Part shown: positions 11,358-23,685 of the stretch, one piece after another
How positions within the stretch are numbered: the stretch's first letter is position 1
How the letters are laid out: the number at the start of each line of letters is the position of its first letter
Source: Neospora caninum Liverpool
Taxonomy: Eukaryota > Apicomplexa > Conoidasida > Eucoccidiorida > Sarcocystidae
Length of the DNA stretch: 64,000 nucleotides
Assembly (NCBI RefSeq): GCF_000208865.1
Contig: NC_018397.1
Location: 1,240,001 to 1,304,000, forward strand
Reading direction: 5' to 3'
Notes under the pieces: model-generated
Told to the model about the DNA's origin: nothing
Seen by the model: the letters and a program-made list of their open reading frames with translations, nothing else
Databases searched by the model: none
Translations under genes and position numbers: made by a program

Positions 11358-14300
11358 AGTGCCTGACAACACCGAGAATCCACGCTCCAGAAGGAAGTGC
11401 ACAGCACGAGGAGAGAGGAGACAGAACAGGAAGAGGGGAAGAAGAGAAACAGACGGGGGTCGAGACAGGTGGGGGAACAAGTGGTAGGCCACACGGCGGG
11501 TCAGAGAGAAGGTGAGTTGCAGGTGAAGACAACAGGACTCCCGAGAGGAAGGGGAAGGAAGTCAGAGGGATCCGACAGATAAAGGGGGCTGCAGCCAGAA
11601 AACGGAATAAGGATGAGGAGGCGAAGGGGAAAAAAGGAGTCTCCAAAGAAGCAACAGAAGCAGAGGACACGACAGGAGCCAGGCGGAACTACACGCCGAC
11701 ATCCGAGGCGGGAGATTTAGGAGGAGGCGACGAGAAGGCGAGCGACAAGACGGCGAGAGCAGAAGGGTAGAAGACGGTTCAGACTGAGTGCAGAAGAAGA
11801 AAATGCGCAGGAAAGGAGGGAAACAGAGAGCCGATACACGATAAAAAAGAGCGCGTGTATCAGGCGAAGACCCGCGCAAAGTTGACAGCTGAATATTCGG
11901 GAGACAAGAGAAAAGGAGACGGAAAAGCGGAAGGAGCGCTCTCGGTTTGAGGCCTGGGAGCCTAAGAAAACGATGAAAGCAGCCTTCCTCCCAGTTAGAA
12001 AAGGGACATCGGGAGTTTCGATGTTTGGGCTCGAAAAAGGGTAGTTAATGCAGGGAAACCAGGATGTTTGTCGCTCCCATGAATCGCGTCTGCGCAAAAT
12101 CGTGAAGTGACGAGATTGTCTGTGCCTCGTGGCGTGCTCATCCAGCGCTTTTCTTTCGGGTGTCCCCTGAAGCAACCCGCCGTTTTGTGCGTAGACACGG
12201 CTCAAAACTGACCTATGTAGATCGCTGGAATATAAACAAAAGAGCGCACCACCGCACAGTCAAACGCGGCCGGGGGTATTTGGAGAGGAACAAGCACTTT
12301 TTTCACTTTCTTTTCTCGTTGGTTTTCAATAGACCGTTCCTGGATTTTTGTCTTTAAGCCGAGAACAGAACTGACACCGCTGAAAAAAGAAAAGCTGATA
12401 ACTGGAGAGGTGCACGAACATAAAGTAGGAAGGTGGAAGATCTCTGCGTGGCGCCGTGAAACTAAGCCGTGTCTGTTTCTTCTTCGGGTTTGCTCTTCTT
12501 TCGTCGAAGTTTGTCCCCTACGGAGCGACCACGCACACAGCCAACAGCGACAGACGACTCCAGACCGCACAGTGGTGCGCTGTGAGCAGTATTCTTGGGG
12601 AGTCAGACAGACAGGAAGACAGAAGAAAAAGCGAGAGGAAGAAGCACCGGGACATCAGAAAGACTTCAAGAAGGAAGGCACAGCAAAGAAAGGAAAAGCG
12701 TAGGTGGATTGTACGGATAGCTCTCGGTCGACGACACCTGGTGCCGCCTACGTAGCGTAGAAGAGAGTTTCGCTCATTCTTTCGCGTACAGCCGCAGGTC
12801 TTGTGGTCTCTTCCATCTGTGTCGGGAAAGGTGTCTTCTCTGTTAGAACGGTTTGCCGTACTCACGTTTCCTGGTCTGTGTAATTGTATGAACTGCTGGC
12901 CCCCAGCCCGGTCAACGGACCGTGTGTCAGAGCATGAGACACGCGAAGGAGCATTCTGGTGCAACGAGCTGAGAAAGGACCGGCCTCGTAAGAGCCTGGC
13001 GAATCTCCATGCGTGTGAGGGACATGAAAGTGCATATGGAGAGAAGAAACAGGTTTCTTTGCTTCGGTTTGTTCCACAGACCAGACGGGAAAACGGAGTG
13101 GCGCGAGATGGCCGCACTAACGCCTCGTCTACCAAAGGATAACGAGGTGAATGGAGATTTCCCGCGGTCGTGTCAGTTCAGCGCCTTTATCCAGCAATTT
13201 CCGGTTCTCTCATGGTTTCTGGATGGACTCTCGCGTCGAGGCTGACCATGTCGTGCTGTAGCAGTCCCACGTCCAACGCTTCCATCGCAGAACCGAGTAC
13301 CTTTGCGCACGTTTATACAACCCAGGTAGCTGATGTACGATAGACGATCTACAGCTCTGGTTCTAATATCTATTGCGCTTGCTGCTCCGTTTGGATATTA
13401 ACTCTCGTTTCCAAAGCAGCCAGACTGGTGCAAATCCATCAAAAACAGGTCTTGTGTACGCCGATCCGCGGGGATCTTCCGCCAGTTCAGGCAACACAGG
13501 GGCGGAGATCCAGAAATTATCCGGGAATTCATGAGCAAGACGAGGTCTTTCGAGCCAGAAAGACGGAAAGAGGGTCGCCGTCCCTCACCGGCGAAAACAA
13601 TTTGAGAGACTAAAACTAGAAACAAGGAATTTTGACACGGCAGGCAGTGTGACAGGACTGATGGAAAACGGGAAGAAACGGAGATGCCATGTCCTCTTCA
13701 CGAACAAAGCCCGAGTGATTGGTCTTTGTCTTCTCGATTTGGTGTTTCCATATGAAAAACACACTGAACAGAAGAAAGAAGGGAATGAATAGACCGTCTG
13801 TGGCGTTCGAACGAAACACCAACGACGGTGTCGTTTGCTGTTGCTCGCGGTCGCCCACTTGTGTCCTAGGCGATCTTCCTCCGGCGTTTGCTTACTGACA
13901 TCTCATTTGTCCAGAAACAACACCCTGAGAAAATAGGGAAATACAAAAGACACACATGCCGTCGCTATCTGCCGCTGTACGGCGTTGGCCATGTATCGCT
14001 GCCAAACACGTCGAAGCAATGCACCACGCGCAGCCCTGTCCATTCGAAGTTTCGCGCCCTTCTGGTGTTTTGTGAAAGAGAGACAGTGGGAGAAGGGACT
14101 TTGCCAAAGAACGGAAAGTACTATTTTCCATCCTTCATCTTCGCTACCGCCTGTTCTTCAGCCGGTTGTCCGGCTCACTTGATGCGGCGTGTTTTCACTT
14201 TCACTCTCTGGGTACGGCAGACAAGAAGATTTACCTCACATAGCGATAGACACACAGAAACACGACTACACAGTGCGCGAAGAAGGCAGACTTTTCAAAT

Positions 14301-14473
14301 AGTGTTTCCTTTCCTTTTCTCTCTGAGTTGCATACTGACCGTGTAGCCTCCACCAATCAAATCAACAGATTCTCTTTGAGGTATGAAACAGAGGAGTATC
14401 GCAGTGTCGTCGTGCTCCGTTTCGGTGTAGGGAGTCACCACCCCAACTACCACGATGGTCTATACGCTTTCAG
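11358..14473. other. Intergenic: RRM 5' region, GH16 3' region
   Basis: Three kilobases between two minus-strand genes. The left side should carry the RRM gene's promoter and 5' UTR, the right side the 3' UTR of the GH16-PAN gene. I found no protein-like open frame with matching splice sites. The sequence is purine-rich on the plus strand, that is, polypyrimidine on the coding minus strand. Confidence 0.55.
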
Positions 14474-17400
14474 CTATAGGTGGCCTTTATTACATATATG
14501 TCCCCTTGATAGCCTCAGTCGCACGAGTACAGGATGTCCTTGTATGCTGCCTTCTTGCATGAATTCAAAATTGTGTGTCGAACCAGGAACCTCGCAAAAA
14601 GTCTGGCTCCATATGGTCTTGAAGTTTGCGCTTGGTTCCCCTTTATTAAATTTGTTCCCTTTGCTTACTTGCTGTTGGGCAACTCGGCCCCTAAGTGCCT
14701 GGATGTTTTTCAGGTAACAGGAGGCCGTCGTTTGAACGAAGGAGAAATAGAAGCAGCCTGGTGTGTGTACACACAGGAGACGGCATTGCTCCGCCGTATA
14801 GATGAAGTTTTCATATTTTTGCAGATCATACCCAAAATAGTCCGCGTCAGACTCAAGACAGGGGGGTCGATTCGATTCTGTGTAGCCTGCCATCAGTGCG
14901 AGGAAGTGGTAGAGGGCTTGCCACCATTCATTCTCTGTGAGAGAAGGAGGAACCGTCGAGGTACTTGTAGAAGAAGGTGGGTAGATAGGCGGTTCAGTGT
15001 TGGTAAAAGTCGACGAGGTGGTAGTCGACGTTGTCGTGGTACCTATTCAGAAAGAACAACAGGGAAAACGAGGAAAACTGCTCACCAGCTCGTAGGGCTT
15101 GTAGGCGCAGAGGTAGACAGAGGTTCCCCGCCGCACCTTGCACGAGACGGAGTCCTTGGCGTTGTAGTTTCCTTCGTTACATCAGTGGAACCTAACTTTG
15201 AAGGCACGATGGTAGTGAAGCTCCGTATTTTTGACACTCCTCTTTCTGGCCCAGTTCCTTCCCTGTTTTGCCATTTTTCGGTTCTTCCCTGTCCCATCTT
15301 CTTCCCTTCTGCTCTCCTCGAATTGTTCTTTCTTCCCCGGTTTTTCTCATCCCCTCTCCCTTCGCCGTCACTCTAATAGCGAAAGGGCTCTGCTTACACG
15401 AGCGGATTCATAGAGGGGGAAGGCTCGTCACTGTTTTGCGTATTTGAGAGAGGCGCGCGCTTTGCTGGAAATTGCGTGTACATGCATCTCATAAAGGTTT
15501 CTACCACGACTGCCAAAAGTCCCCAGCTCTTGCCCGCTCTCTCTCTCAAGTGGAGAACACGAAAAAGGGTGAAAAAAATGACCTTGTGACCCAAGCAAAG
15601 AAGTGTCACGTGACAGCGTTGAAGTTGGCCCAACTCTCCACATGTCGTTTAATCTAAACTTAATAGAAGTGTCTTTGGATATGAGGATCGAAGCGGCCCG
15701 ATGGCTAGACCGAAAACGTAGATGTTTTGTTAGCATACAGGTGATATATTCCTTGAAGTCGTGCACCGGCAAGAGGGTTGACAATATTCTAATCTTCTGG
15801 GCTGTTGGCTGTTCACGCATTCGCCTATACAGCAAGCTATCCCAAGAGTGCAGCCACCTCTTACATTTGAACCACGATTTTACTCAGGCGACCCTTCAAA
15901 CGAGAGGGGGTTTCGTGAGGCCTTCCGTAATTTTGTCTTGACAGGCGAAGGAGGCTGTCCCAAAGCGACCGAAATAGAGTACTTGCCATTTTCGCTTTCC
16001 CCAGGCCTCCCCTGGTCCGCCCTCCCGTTTTCTGTCCACCATTCTCCCCCGTTTCTTGCGTTCCCGTCCTCTTCTCACGGTCACTACCTGGCACGGTCCC
16101 AACGTCTGTGTTTTCGCCGTCCGGTACAGGATGGTGGCCATCCTCTCCGACCCCCCCTGTGGCCTTACCACATGAAACTGCTCCAGGGACGTAGACGTGA
16201 ATGAAGTTGAAATCCCAGAAAGCATTTTTAAAGCTGGTTGGGTTGTCGCGTACAAACGCACGGCACGCTGCTTGGCCGTCGCCGGCGCATCCCGCGGTTC
16301 TCGAAAACAAGCTGCCCCCCCAGCCGCCACAAAATGTCGTGTTTATCACCAGTCGGTGTCCCCAGAAGTGACTGGGGCCCGGACAGTTGTTCTCATTTAG
16401 AGGAAAGTACGCCATTGGCAGTTTCTGCGCTTCTGCCCACTTGTCAGGGTCCGGTGCACCGATGCGCAGGTCCTCGGGCACCTCTTGGTGTGTAAAGTAC
16501 CACGCGCGAATGTGTTTCGCCTGCTTCAGTTCCAAGACGTACACACCCCCTCCTTTCTCATTGAACGCCTCGCCAAACGCATCCTCTATCGACTCAATGG
16601 AACAACCGGTGTTGTGTTCTGTCGCGTAGACATAGCAGTCGCGAGCCTCCAAGCCGTCGCCGCTGTACGCCCACGTTCCCGCGAAATTCGTCTCGTCAAT
16701 TCCCCACATATTGCACCCGTACGAAGTGTGGAGCGACACCCGATTCCTCCTCTGCCGGTTCACGCCCTCCACGATATCGATTTCACCGCTCGCTGGCCAC
16801 GGATCTGCTCCCGTCGTCCACAACGCCGGCCAAGTCCCGCACCCCTCGGGCATGTGGTTCAGACTTACAACCCACAGAGCCTGCATGGGGAGGCGCAGAG
16901 AAGGAAGGCACAGAGCGAGCGACCAGCAGAAAAGAAACAACAGTGGTGAGAGCAAAGACGTCGCAAAACGCAAGTCTGCCTCCACGACACTTACGCCACC
17001 GCGCGAGAAGCACTCTGCCCGCGAACTAGCCGTACACCCAGAGTCCCAAAACATTTAGGAAAGTGAATTCACCAATAAGTTATACGCATGTACCTATCGA
17101 CAGACACATGCGCATATATAAATAGATATGTAGATATGCAAATGCGTACCAGCGTATGTGAGTGCTTTTTTTGTTGCATATAGTGACCCGTGGGTGATAC
17201 ATACCAGGCGTAAAAAGTGTTCATCCAGTTTTTTTTTCATTGATATGTAAGTGGATACTTAAAATACTAGAGACACATAATGTATGCATGTGCAGCCTTT
17301 CGCACCCGTCTGCCCGTACTATATTTCCAAGAGAAGTCGTGAAACAATATAAAGATAGATGCAAGCACAGAGACCCGAAAAGTTCTACGGTGCATTTCAA

Positions 17401-19200
17401 CGTCCAGCAGGTAAAATGGAAATCCGGACCTACACAACCGTACATCTCCATACATATTTCTGTATATGCGTGTTAACATTATATGCCTATATATATATGT
17501 ATTCATGTGCATTGGTTTGTTGCTCGTGTTCGTTTTTATCTTCCGTGGAGAGGCTCTTTCCTTCTGTCTCGCTTTCAGCCTCCGGAGTTTCCTACACTTG
17601 CATACGTGTGCCTTTGCTTACATTGTCAAATCCCTCGACGGCAGAAAGACGAACAGAATCGCGGCCGCGGTCGTCGTTTTCGACATTGTTCCACGAATCG
17701 GCTCTTACAATGGCTCTTCCATCGGCTGTCACCGAAACGAGTCCCTTCTGGATCGCTTCCTCTCTTCCTACATAGTTCACATAGCCACCCGTTGGATCGT
17801 CATACGAGAAAAACCAGAATTTGGACTCGTCCAGAATCTCCCACCCCTGATAGGTCCGCGCCTTATACCACGTCTCGCGGCACAGACCTGTCGTAGATGC
17901 TTCTGTGTGCTTCAGGCTCGGAAGGGGGGAGGAAGACAACAGAGAAGGAAGAGCCGAAGAAGCGTGTGGCAAGGCGCCGGAAGACCTGGAGGTATTCGTT
18001 CCACTGGCCTGTTCGCGCCTGAGGGTAGATGGAGAGAAGAAGGAAGCCTCTCGTGGTGATGCGAGCCGAGACTCGTTACCGGGGTTGCTCCGCCGAGGTG
18101 AGGAAGAAGCCGATGAGTGAGGGGACTCGGGAGAAGCTGAAGAAGACCGCATCAGCTGGTCTTCGTGCTCACCGGGGAGGAAAGCGCGCTGATTGGACAC
18201 CCCACCGTTTCTCAATGGGGACCTCCCGTCATGTAAAGAAGGCTTTTTTGCCGCGGAGGGAGAAGAACTATGAGAGGAAGCGGAAACAGAAGAGCGAGAA
18301 GACCTCGGGGAGGGTCCGTCTTGAGCGGTTGCTAGACGCCTTCCCTGCATATGGGACACCTGCTCTTTCTCCCTTCCTCTGCCTTCGTATTGGCTACTGT
18401 CGCCGTGCTCGGAGCGTTTTACTTCGCCGCCTTCTTCGTCCTGCAGCCCTCTAGAAAGCAATAGAGGACATCCCTTCTCTCCGTTGTCTTCTAAAATCGT
18501 CCTCCCTTCAGCCGGCTCTCTTGCGTAGCTTCCCTCGTCTGGCTTGTCGCCGGCTTTCTCGCCGACATGTTCTACCTGTTCTTCCTTTGGCTCTTCAGCC
18601 TTGGATTCCCGCTCCTTCGCAGACTCTCGCTTCTGCTCCTCGTTTCCTTGCCCTTTCTCTTCTCTCTTCTCTTCATCGGAATCGTTTGGGCGCGAAGGTA
18701 TTCCCTTTCGTTTTGCCGAGACGGTAAAGCTGTCTTCAGCTGCTGCCGTAGCGCGAGTGGCATGCGGACAGCTGTCTGAACGAACAAGGGAAAGGGAAAA
18801 GAAGGGAAAGGGGGAACTGAAGGTCGGTTTCTCTCAAAAAAGGAATGTCCCCACTCGCCTAACGCAAAGACGCAAACCCACAACTATCCATTCATGTAAG
18901 TAAGTATATATATATATATATATATATATATTGATATTCCTGTAGATATGTATCGACGGATCTGAGTAGCGATGGAGTCGCCTGCTTGTAGATGCATTTG
19001 GATCGCCTAGAAGCATACATCGTACACGGTCCGGATTGCGAATTCACGTAAAAGTGTATTGTCCTCGAAGTAAAGGTTTTTCTCGGTCAAGTGGAGTGAA
19101 AAAAAAGCGAGGTCGTACCTGAGAGAGACAAGATGATTAGTGCGGGGAACGCCAGACAGAAGAGAAGGGAGAAGACGAAGACGGCCGCACCCTTCGCCAT
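14474..19200 (-). CDS. GH16 beta-glucanase-like protein with PAN domain
   Basis: Predicted secreted or membrane-anchored beta-1,3-glucanase-type glycoside hydrolase (GH16 laminarinase group). Exons on the minus strand: 19200-19119, 18775-17622, 16880-16169, 15042-14474; all phases agree, giving 838 residues. Exon 1 encodes a hydrophobic start (MAKGAAVFVFSLLFCLAFPA), a signal peptide or anchor. About 250 charged, Ser-rich disordered residues follow. GH16 begins near YQGWEILDESKFWFFSYDD and contains HMPEGCGTWPALW and the catalytic GEIDIVEGVN (E-x-D-x-x-E, about 16767-16784), which has both catalytic glutamates. After the hydrolase fold, exon 4 encodes a Thr/Ser/Pro linker and then a PAN/apple domain (CRLLCVHTPGCFYF, then CYLK). 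PAN domains bind protein or carbohydrate. Beta-1,3-glucan is a known component of coccidian oocyst walls, so a wall or stage-specific role is inferred. The family is firm; activity and stage are unknown. Confidence 0.85.
18905..18931. repeat. (AT)n microsatellite in intron 1
   Basis: AT tract inside the first intron (18776-19118) of the GH16-PAN gene. Confidence 0.9.
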
Positions 19201-21580
19201 CTCTTTCACTTTGTGACAGTTCAAGAACGACGTCAAGAGGCTCTTCCAGTGTCCGGTTCGGGGGATACGCAAGCATAGACCCGGCTTGTCGAGTTGCCAT
19301 AGGTGTCCTACGAGAAGTTGAGTCCCCACTTTGAGTTTGTTTCTTCTTTTTCCCTCTTGTACATCGCTTTTCTCTGAAGGGGGAAAGGTTCAGTCCCGCT
19401 TCTTCTCAGCAGCCTCTCCAAGAGGCTCTACCTATTCCGATTCTAGGGCATAAGATGTTTTTCTCGTATGCTGTTTCGCGTGAGAGGAACTGCTTTTACA
19501 TGAGATTTTCCTGTCTCTCTGTTGTTGTTTGGGGCACATCACTTTCTGCTCTCAACCCTCTCAGATGTCTCTCCGTTCATTCAGTCTTCTCCCGCTGTGG
19601 GATCTGCCCCGCTGACGCGGGGCTCTAGCTCTTCCGTGTTTTTCTTCTTCCTCGTGGTTTTCTACGAACTCCTTCGTACTCCTCGCTCTTTCCACAGCAG
19701 ATTTTCTCTCTCTCTCTCGTCTCCTCGGCTTCCGCCGTGCGTTTCCTGCTCGTCGTTGACAAGCGTGCGACACAGTAGAGAAACGGAAAAGATGAAAGGG
19801 AGGAATCGCGGTGGAAACCTCACAAGCTACAACCCTGAGATCCACAGGCGACTGTAGGCCTGCAGATAAAAGAGGAGAGAAACAACGACTAGAGAAAATC
19901 AAAAGAACGGACGGGGAGACACAGAAGAGACAGGCATGGCTCTCCTCTGGGTTGCCGCCGAGAGTGAGGGGGCGACAGGCCCCTGGCACCTCACACTATG
20001 CGTTGATTCTTTTGTCATTCTCACTCTTGCAAAGAAATATCTGCTTTTGGGACGACGTCTCGAACACAGATACCCCAAGATTGACACACTTGCCGTTTCC
20101 TGTTCTCTAACGTACCTCCCCTGTTTAAATGCTGCTTCTTCCCTCCGCTCCGAGGACCCGAGGTAGCAAGACGAAACAGAAAAGAAGTTAGACTAGGGCC
20201 AAAAATAGATCCTTCAGGGTGCGCCTAGAAGAAACGAGCAATGCACACCCCGCCCTGGCGGCTGCGCCCCGAAGCCTCGTTCCGACCGGGCGCGTCGGGC
20301 CAGGAGACACCGAGGAGACAAGTGCCGCGGGCACGTTGGGTGGGGACCTCCCTCTTGAACATCCGTCGCCTTCCGTCACTGCCTGTCTCCAAGTTCGTTT
20401 CTCTTTTCTTTCAGAAGCTTCTTTCTTTCCGCTTCTTTTCCTGTCTTTACTACCAGAAGCAGAGCACCAACGCTTGGAAAAGAAACGACAAAGAGAGGAA
20501 GAACAGCGGCGGCAGGGGAACGCTATTTTCTGAAGAGAGACTGTCTATTCGAGCATTCACTCCTGAAGCGCCTAATTTTAGGTCCGGAGATTAATTGAGT
20601 GCCTGGATAGAAGTGATATATATATATATATATATCTATATATATATATATGCGTTGTATACATAAATACATATCTATATATATCTGTATGCGTGTGCTT
20701 TTTTTCCCTGAAGGGGAACCCGAAAATATGCAAAGAGGGACATTGGGCGAGGAGTGCGTGGTGAGCAAGCTCGTGAAGGGGTTTGTTTTTTGGAACCGGA
20801 AGAAGCAATGACTCAGAGAGGAACAGGAACTAGAGAGCTTGGACAGTCTCCGTGCAGCGATGGGGACGCGAGCTGGTCTAGTCAGGGAGCGTGGCGACGC
20901 GCGAGGTTGTGACTCGTTGCGAGGTGTGCAGAAACCTGGAGGGAATAAAAGTCTGAAACTCCCAGAGCGCAAGTCAAAAACTCTCTAGCGAGAGACCCGA
21001 GAAAAAAGACAGCGATTGAATGGGTCACTTCGCCAAAGTTGCCCAATTTACCTGAGAGACACGCGAAAAAACTCCGTAAAAGGGGGGTCTCGGCACCGCT
21101 AGCTCTGCGGCGTACATACACCCCAGAACACGTTCTTCGTCGCTCTTGCAGCGGCTCTCCGCTCACACTGCATGCCGCAACACAAAAAGCAGCATTTTCG
21201 GGTTGGCAGCAGGAGACACGTTTCAGCGATTGTCCGCGCCGCTGTATTTCCCGCTTCATAAAGAGCTCTCTTCTCGAAAAGGGAACCCAACACATAAAAA
21301 CGCAAAGTGTGCTGACGGGCGATAAAAGAGCTAACGCTTTCGCTTCTCGCCCTTCTTTCGTCCATCCCTTCTTAGCGGTGTCACTTCTCTGTCAGCGCTC
21401 GCCTTCCTCCCACCGTGTTCTTGTCTTTTCCTCCTCTTTTGTCCTCTCTCTTTGCTTCTGCACTGAAGACCATGGGTCATTCTCCTCGCTAAGGCAGTCG
21501 CCCCGGTCCTGTCAAGAAAACTCAGAACATCGCCCTGCGCCACCACCTTCCCTGGCGACGCTTGGCACCCTGGCGGCTGA
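19201..21580. promoter_or_regulatory. Divergent promoter region
   Basis: The region separates the ATG of the GH16-PAN gene (-) from that of the CxxC-domain gene (+), so it should hold both promoters and 5' UTRs. I saw no recognisable core elements beyond pyrimidine-rich runs and an AT tract at 20616-20651. No coding frame is supported. Confidence 0.45.
20616..20651. repeat. (AT)n microsatellite
   Basis: AT tract with one C interruption in the divergent intergenic region. Confidence 0.9.
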
Positions 21581-22544
21581 ATGGATACAAATTCGTTTCC
21601 TTCCCCTCCCCCTTCTTCCCCGCCTTCTTCTCCACCCTCCTCTTCGCCATCGCCTTCTTTTCCTTCGTTGACTTCTGGAGAGCCTTCGCCCCGTGATAAG
21701 CCCTGTGCACGTCTTCACCGGGTCACCTCATTTTTCTTGCCTTCTGCCTTTCAAGAGTTTCTGTCTCGACAGTGCACCCCCTCTCCCCTCTCTGCTTCTT
21801 CCTCCGTTTCCTCTGCTTCTGCCCCAGATTCGTCTTTCTCTCTGGAAAAGTATTCTCGCTCAACTTCCGCAACGACAGGCCGCCCGGAGAGAGCGGATCC
21901 CTCCGGCCGGGTGTCTTCTACTCCCTTGTCTTCTCTCCTTGGTTCGTCTCCTTCTTCTTCAACAAAACTTTCCTCTCCCCTATCCAAACCTTTCTTCTCA
22001 GCGTCTGCTCTTTCATCTTCGCTCCCGTCGTCTCCCCTCGCGTCTCCTTCCGGTTCCCCTCTTTCGTTTGGTTATTCTCTGCCTTCTGGCTCCTCTCCTC
22101 CTTCTTCCCAGCAAGACTGCTGGCAATGCCGCTTCCTCGGAGTTGCTCTTTTCTCAGGAGTCTCGACAGCCGCGCTCTTCCGCGCCCTCAAGTCGGCCCC
22201 CGCTTCTACTGATCGCAGATTCTTCGCAGTCGCCTCAGCTGCCTTCGCCTTCTTAGGTAAATCGCAAGGTGTAAACAAATCACACAAATCTGCCCTCTCT
22301 TTGTCGTTTTCAATCCACCTAGCAACTTCGTTTTTGTACTTTTAAACAAGAACAGATGCACATCTAGACATACCTTCATCTCTGCATACACAATGTCGGT
22401 GTTTTTGGCGTTTGATCTTGCTTGCTCTCTCCACTTTCTTGCTGTTTCTAGCCGGAGATTGTCACAGAGAAGGCCGTTTTGTCGACTCCCATGTCCTTCT
22501 CAGCTTTTTACCGCGGAGTGGTTCCAGTCCGCCAGAAACTCTGA
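21581..22544 (+). CDS. Ser/Pro-rich protein with DMAC1-like CxxC domain
   Basis: Exon 1 (21581-22256) starts at MDTNSFPS and is almost entirely Ser/Pro-rich. Its last 50 residues form a conserved-looking domain: DCWQCRFLGVALFSGVST, a second hydrophobic stretch (RRFFAVASAAFAFL), then a donor TTAG|GTAAAT in phase 1. The CWxCR start followed by two membrane helices resembles DMAC1/TMEM261 (DUF4536), a small inner-mitochondrial-membrane factor in complex I assembly in animals. T. gondii lacks canonical complex I, so any role would differ. The last exon is uncertain. A phase-compatible acceptor at 22467 gives a short tail (EKAVLSTPMSFSAFYRGVV) ending at TGA 22542-22544. The stronger acceptor at 22451 shifts frame into a low-complexity reading. 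A third option joins this exon to the HSBP1-like gene through an acceptor at 22594. The domain call is tentative. Confidence 0.45.
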
Positions 22545-22671
22545 CCTGTGTGCCTGCGGCTCAACGGCCTCTTCGCACGTGTCGGTGCCTCCAGCTTCTC
22601 CCTCTTCATCCTCTGTTGCTTCGTCTCCTCCCTCTCCTCTTCTGCCTTCGTCTTTTCCCCGCGTCTGCGAG

Positions 22672-23685
22672 ATGCGACAGTTTCCTCTTCAACAGTCAGC
22701 CCCGTCCAGTGGGTCTGGCGGAGGCCAGGTCCCGGCGGCAGCTGCTGCGCCGTTGCTTTCTTCCTGTCGCGTCCCCGCCGAAACTTCTCTCTCTCTGCGA
22801 GCGACTTCCCTCAAACCTGGTGAGTCGTGCTCGATGTCTCTCTTGGCAAAGGCCCAAGCAAAAAGCAACAGAGACCAGCGCCACCGACTGGGCGTAAACA
22901 GCAGACGGGGAAGGGCCAGAAAAAACAAAAGCCGAACGTGTACGGAAAGAGGTAACCTGCAGGCACGACCTTTGTCGCTCGTGTTGGGCGATGCACGAAG
23001 GACAAGAGAAAGCAAAGAGAAGGAACACGAAAATCCGCGTGGTCGGGCGTTCCACGGACGCGTCTGAAGAGAATGGAGACACGACCCCACACTTCCGAGA
23101 TAACTTAGGTGAAACTGCGCTATCCTCTCCTGTGGGCCAGTCTGGGTTTCGACGAGATGTTCTTTCTCTCCCGTGTTTCCTCCCTGTTCCCGTTTTCTCT
23201 TCTGCTTTCGCTGTGTTCCTCACTTTCCTGTCTTGTTTCTCTGTCCTTCGCGGCTGCATGTAGGTGGTGCCCCTACCACCAGCTTTGTTTCGTCCCTCAA
23301 GCATGCCGGTCCGTCTTCTCTCTCGTCTTCGTCTCTGCTTCCCTCATCGTCTCCCCTCTCGCCGACAGGCTCCTCAGGTCCCCTCGTCTCTGTCGAAAAA
23401 GGCCCCTCTCCGGACCTCGCTTCGCTCTCGTCTTGCGCTCACGCCACTGGGCCAGGTGTATCTGCAGGTTCGCAGTCCACTGCGTGCGAAGTCTGTGAAG
23501 CCGTGCAGAACATTTTACGCGAGATGGATTCAAGATTCACTTCGATGACGGAGGCGATTTTAAATCGCCTAGACGACATGAGCGGGAAAATCGACAATTT
23601 AGAGGAGCAACTGCAGTCGCTGCTGAATGACGAACAAGAAGGAAGCGCAGGTGCCGGAGAGATGCTCGACGCTGTCCAGCAGTGA
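22672..23685 (+). CDS. HSBP1-like coiled-coil protein
   Basis: Homologue of heat shock factor-binding protein 1, a small coiled-coil protein that in animals binds HSF1 and also WASH-complex components. Exon 1 is 22672-22819 (MRQFPLQQ, ending at donor CTG|GTGAGT in phase 1); exon 2 is 23264-23685 (acceptor CATGTAG). Together they give 189 residues. The HSBP1 signature is at the C-terminus: VQNILREMDSRFTSM, then NRLDDMSGKIDNLEEQLQSL, matching the family's VQ-LL-QM-KF-TM and R-DDMS-RIDDLE pattern. The family is usually about 75 residues; here about 120 Ser/Pro-rich residues precede the coil. The start is a guess: the frame is open further 5', and the exon could instead continue from the preceding gene. 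I know of no recognisable HSF in apicomplexans, so the partner may be something else. Confidence 0.65.

Noticed and set aside
11358..11492. 45-codon 5' extension of the RRM protein
   Set aside because: It opens only with a GTG; the first ATG is at 11357.
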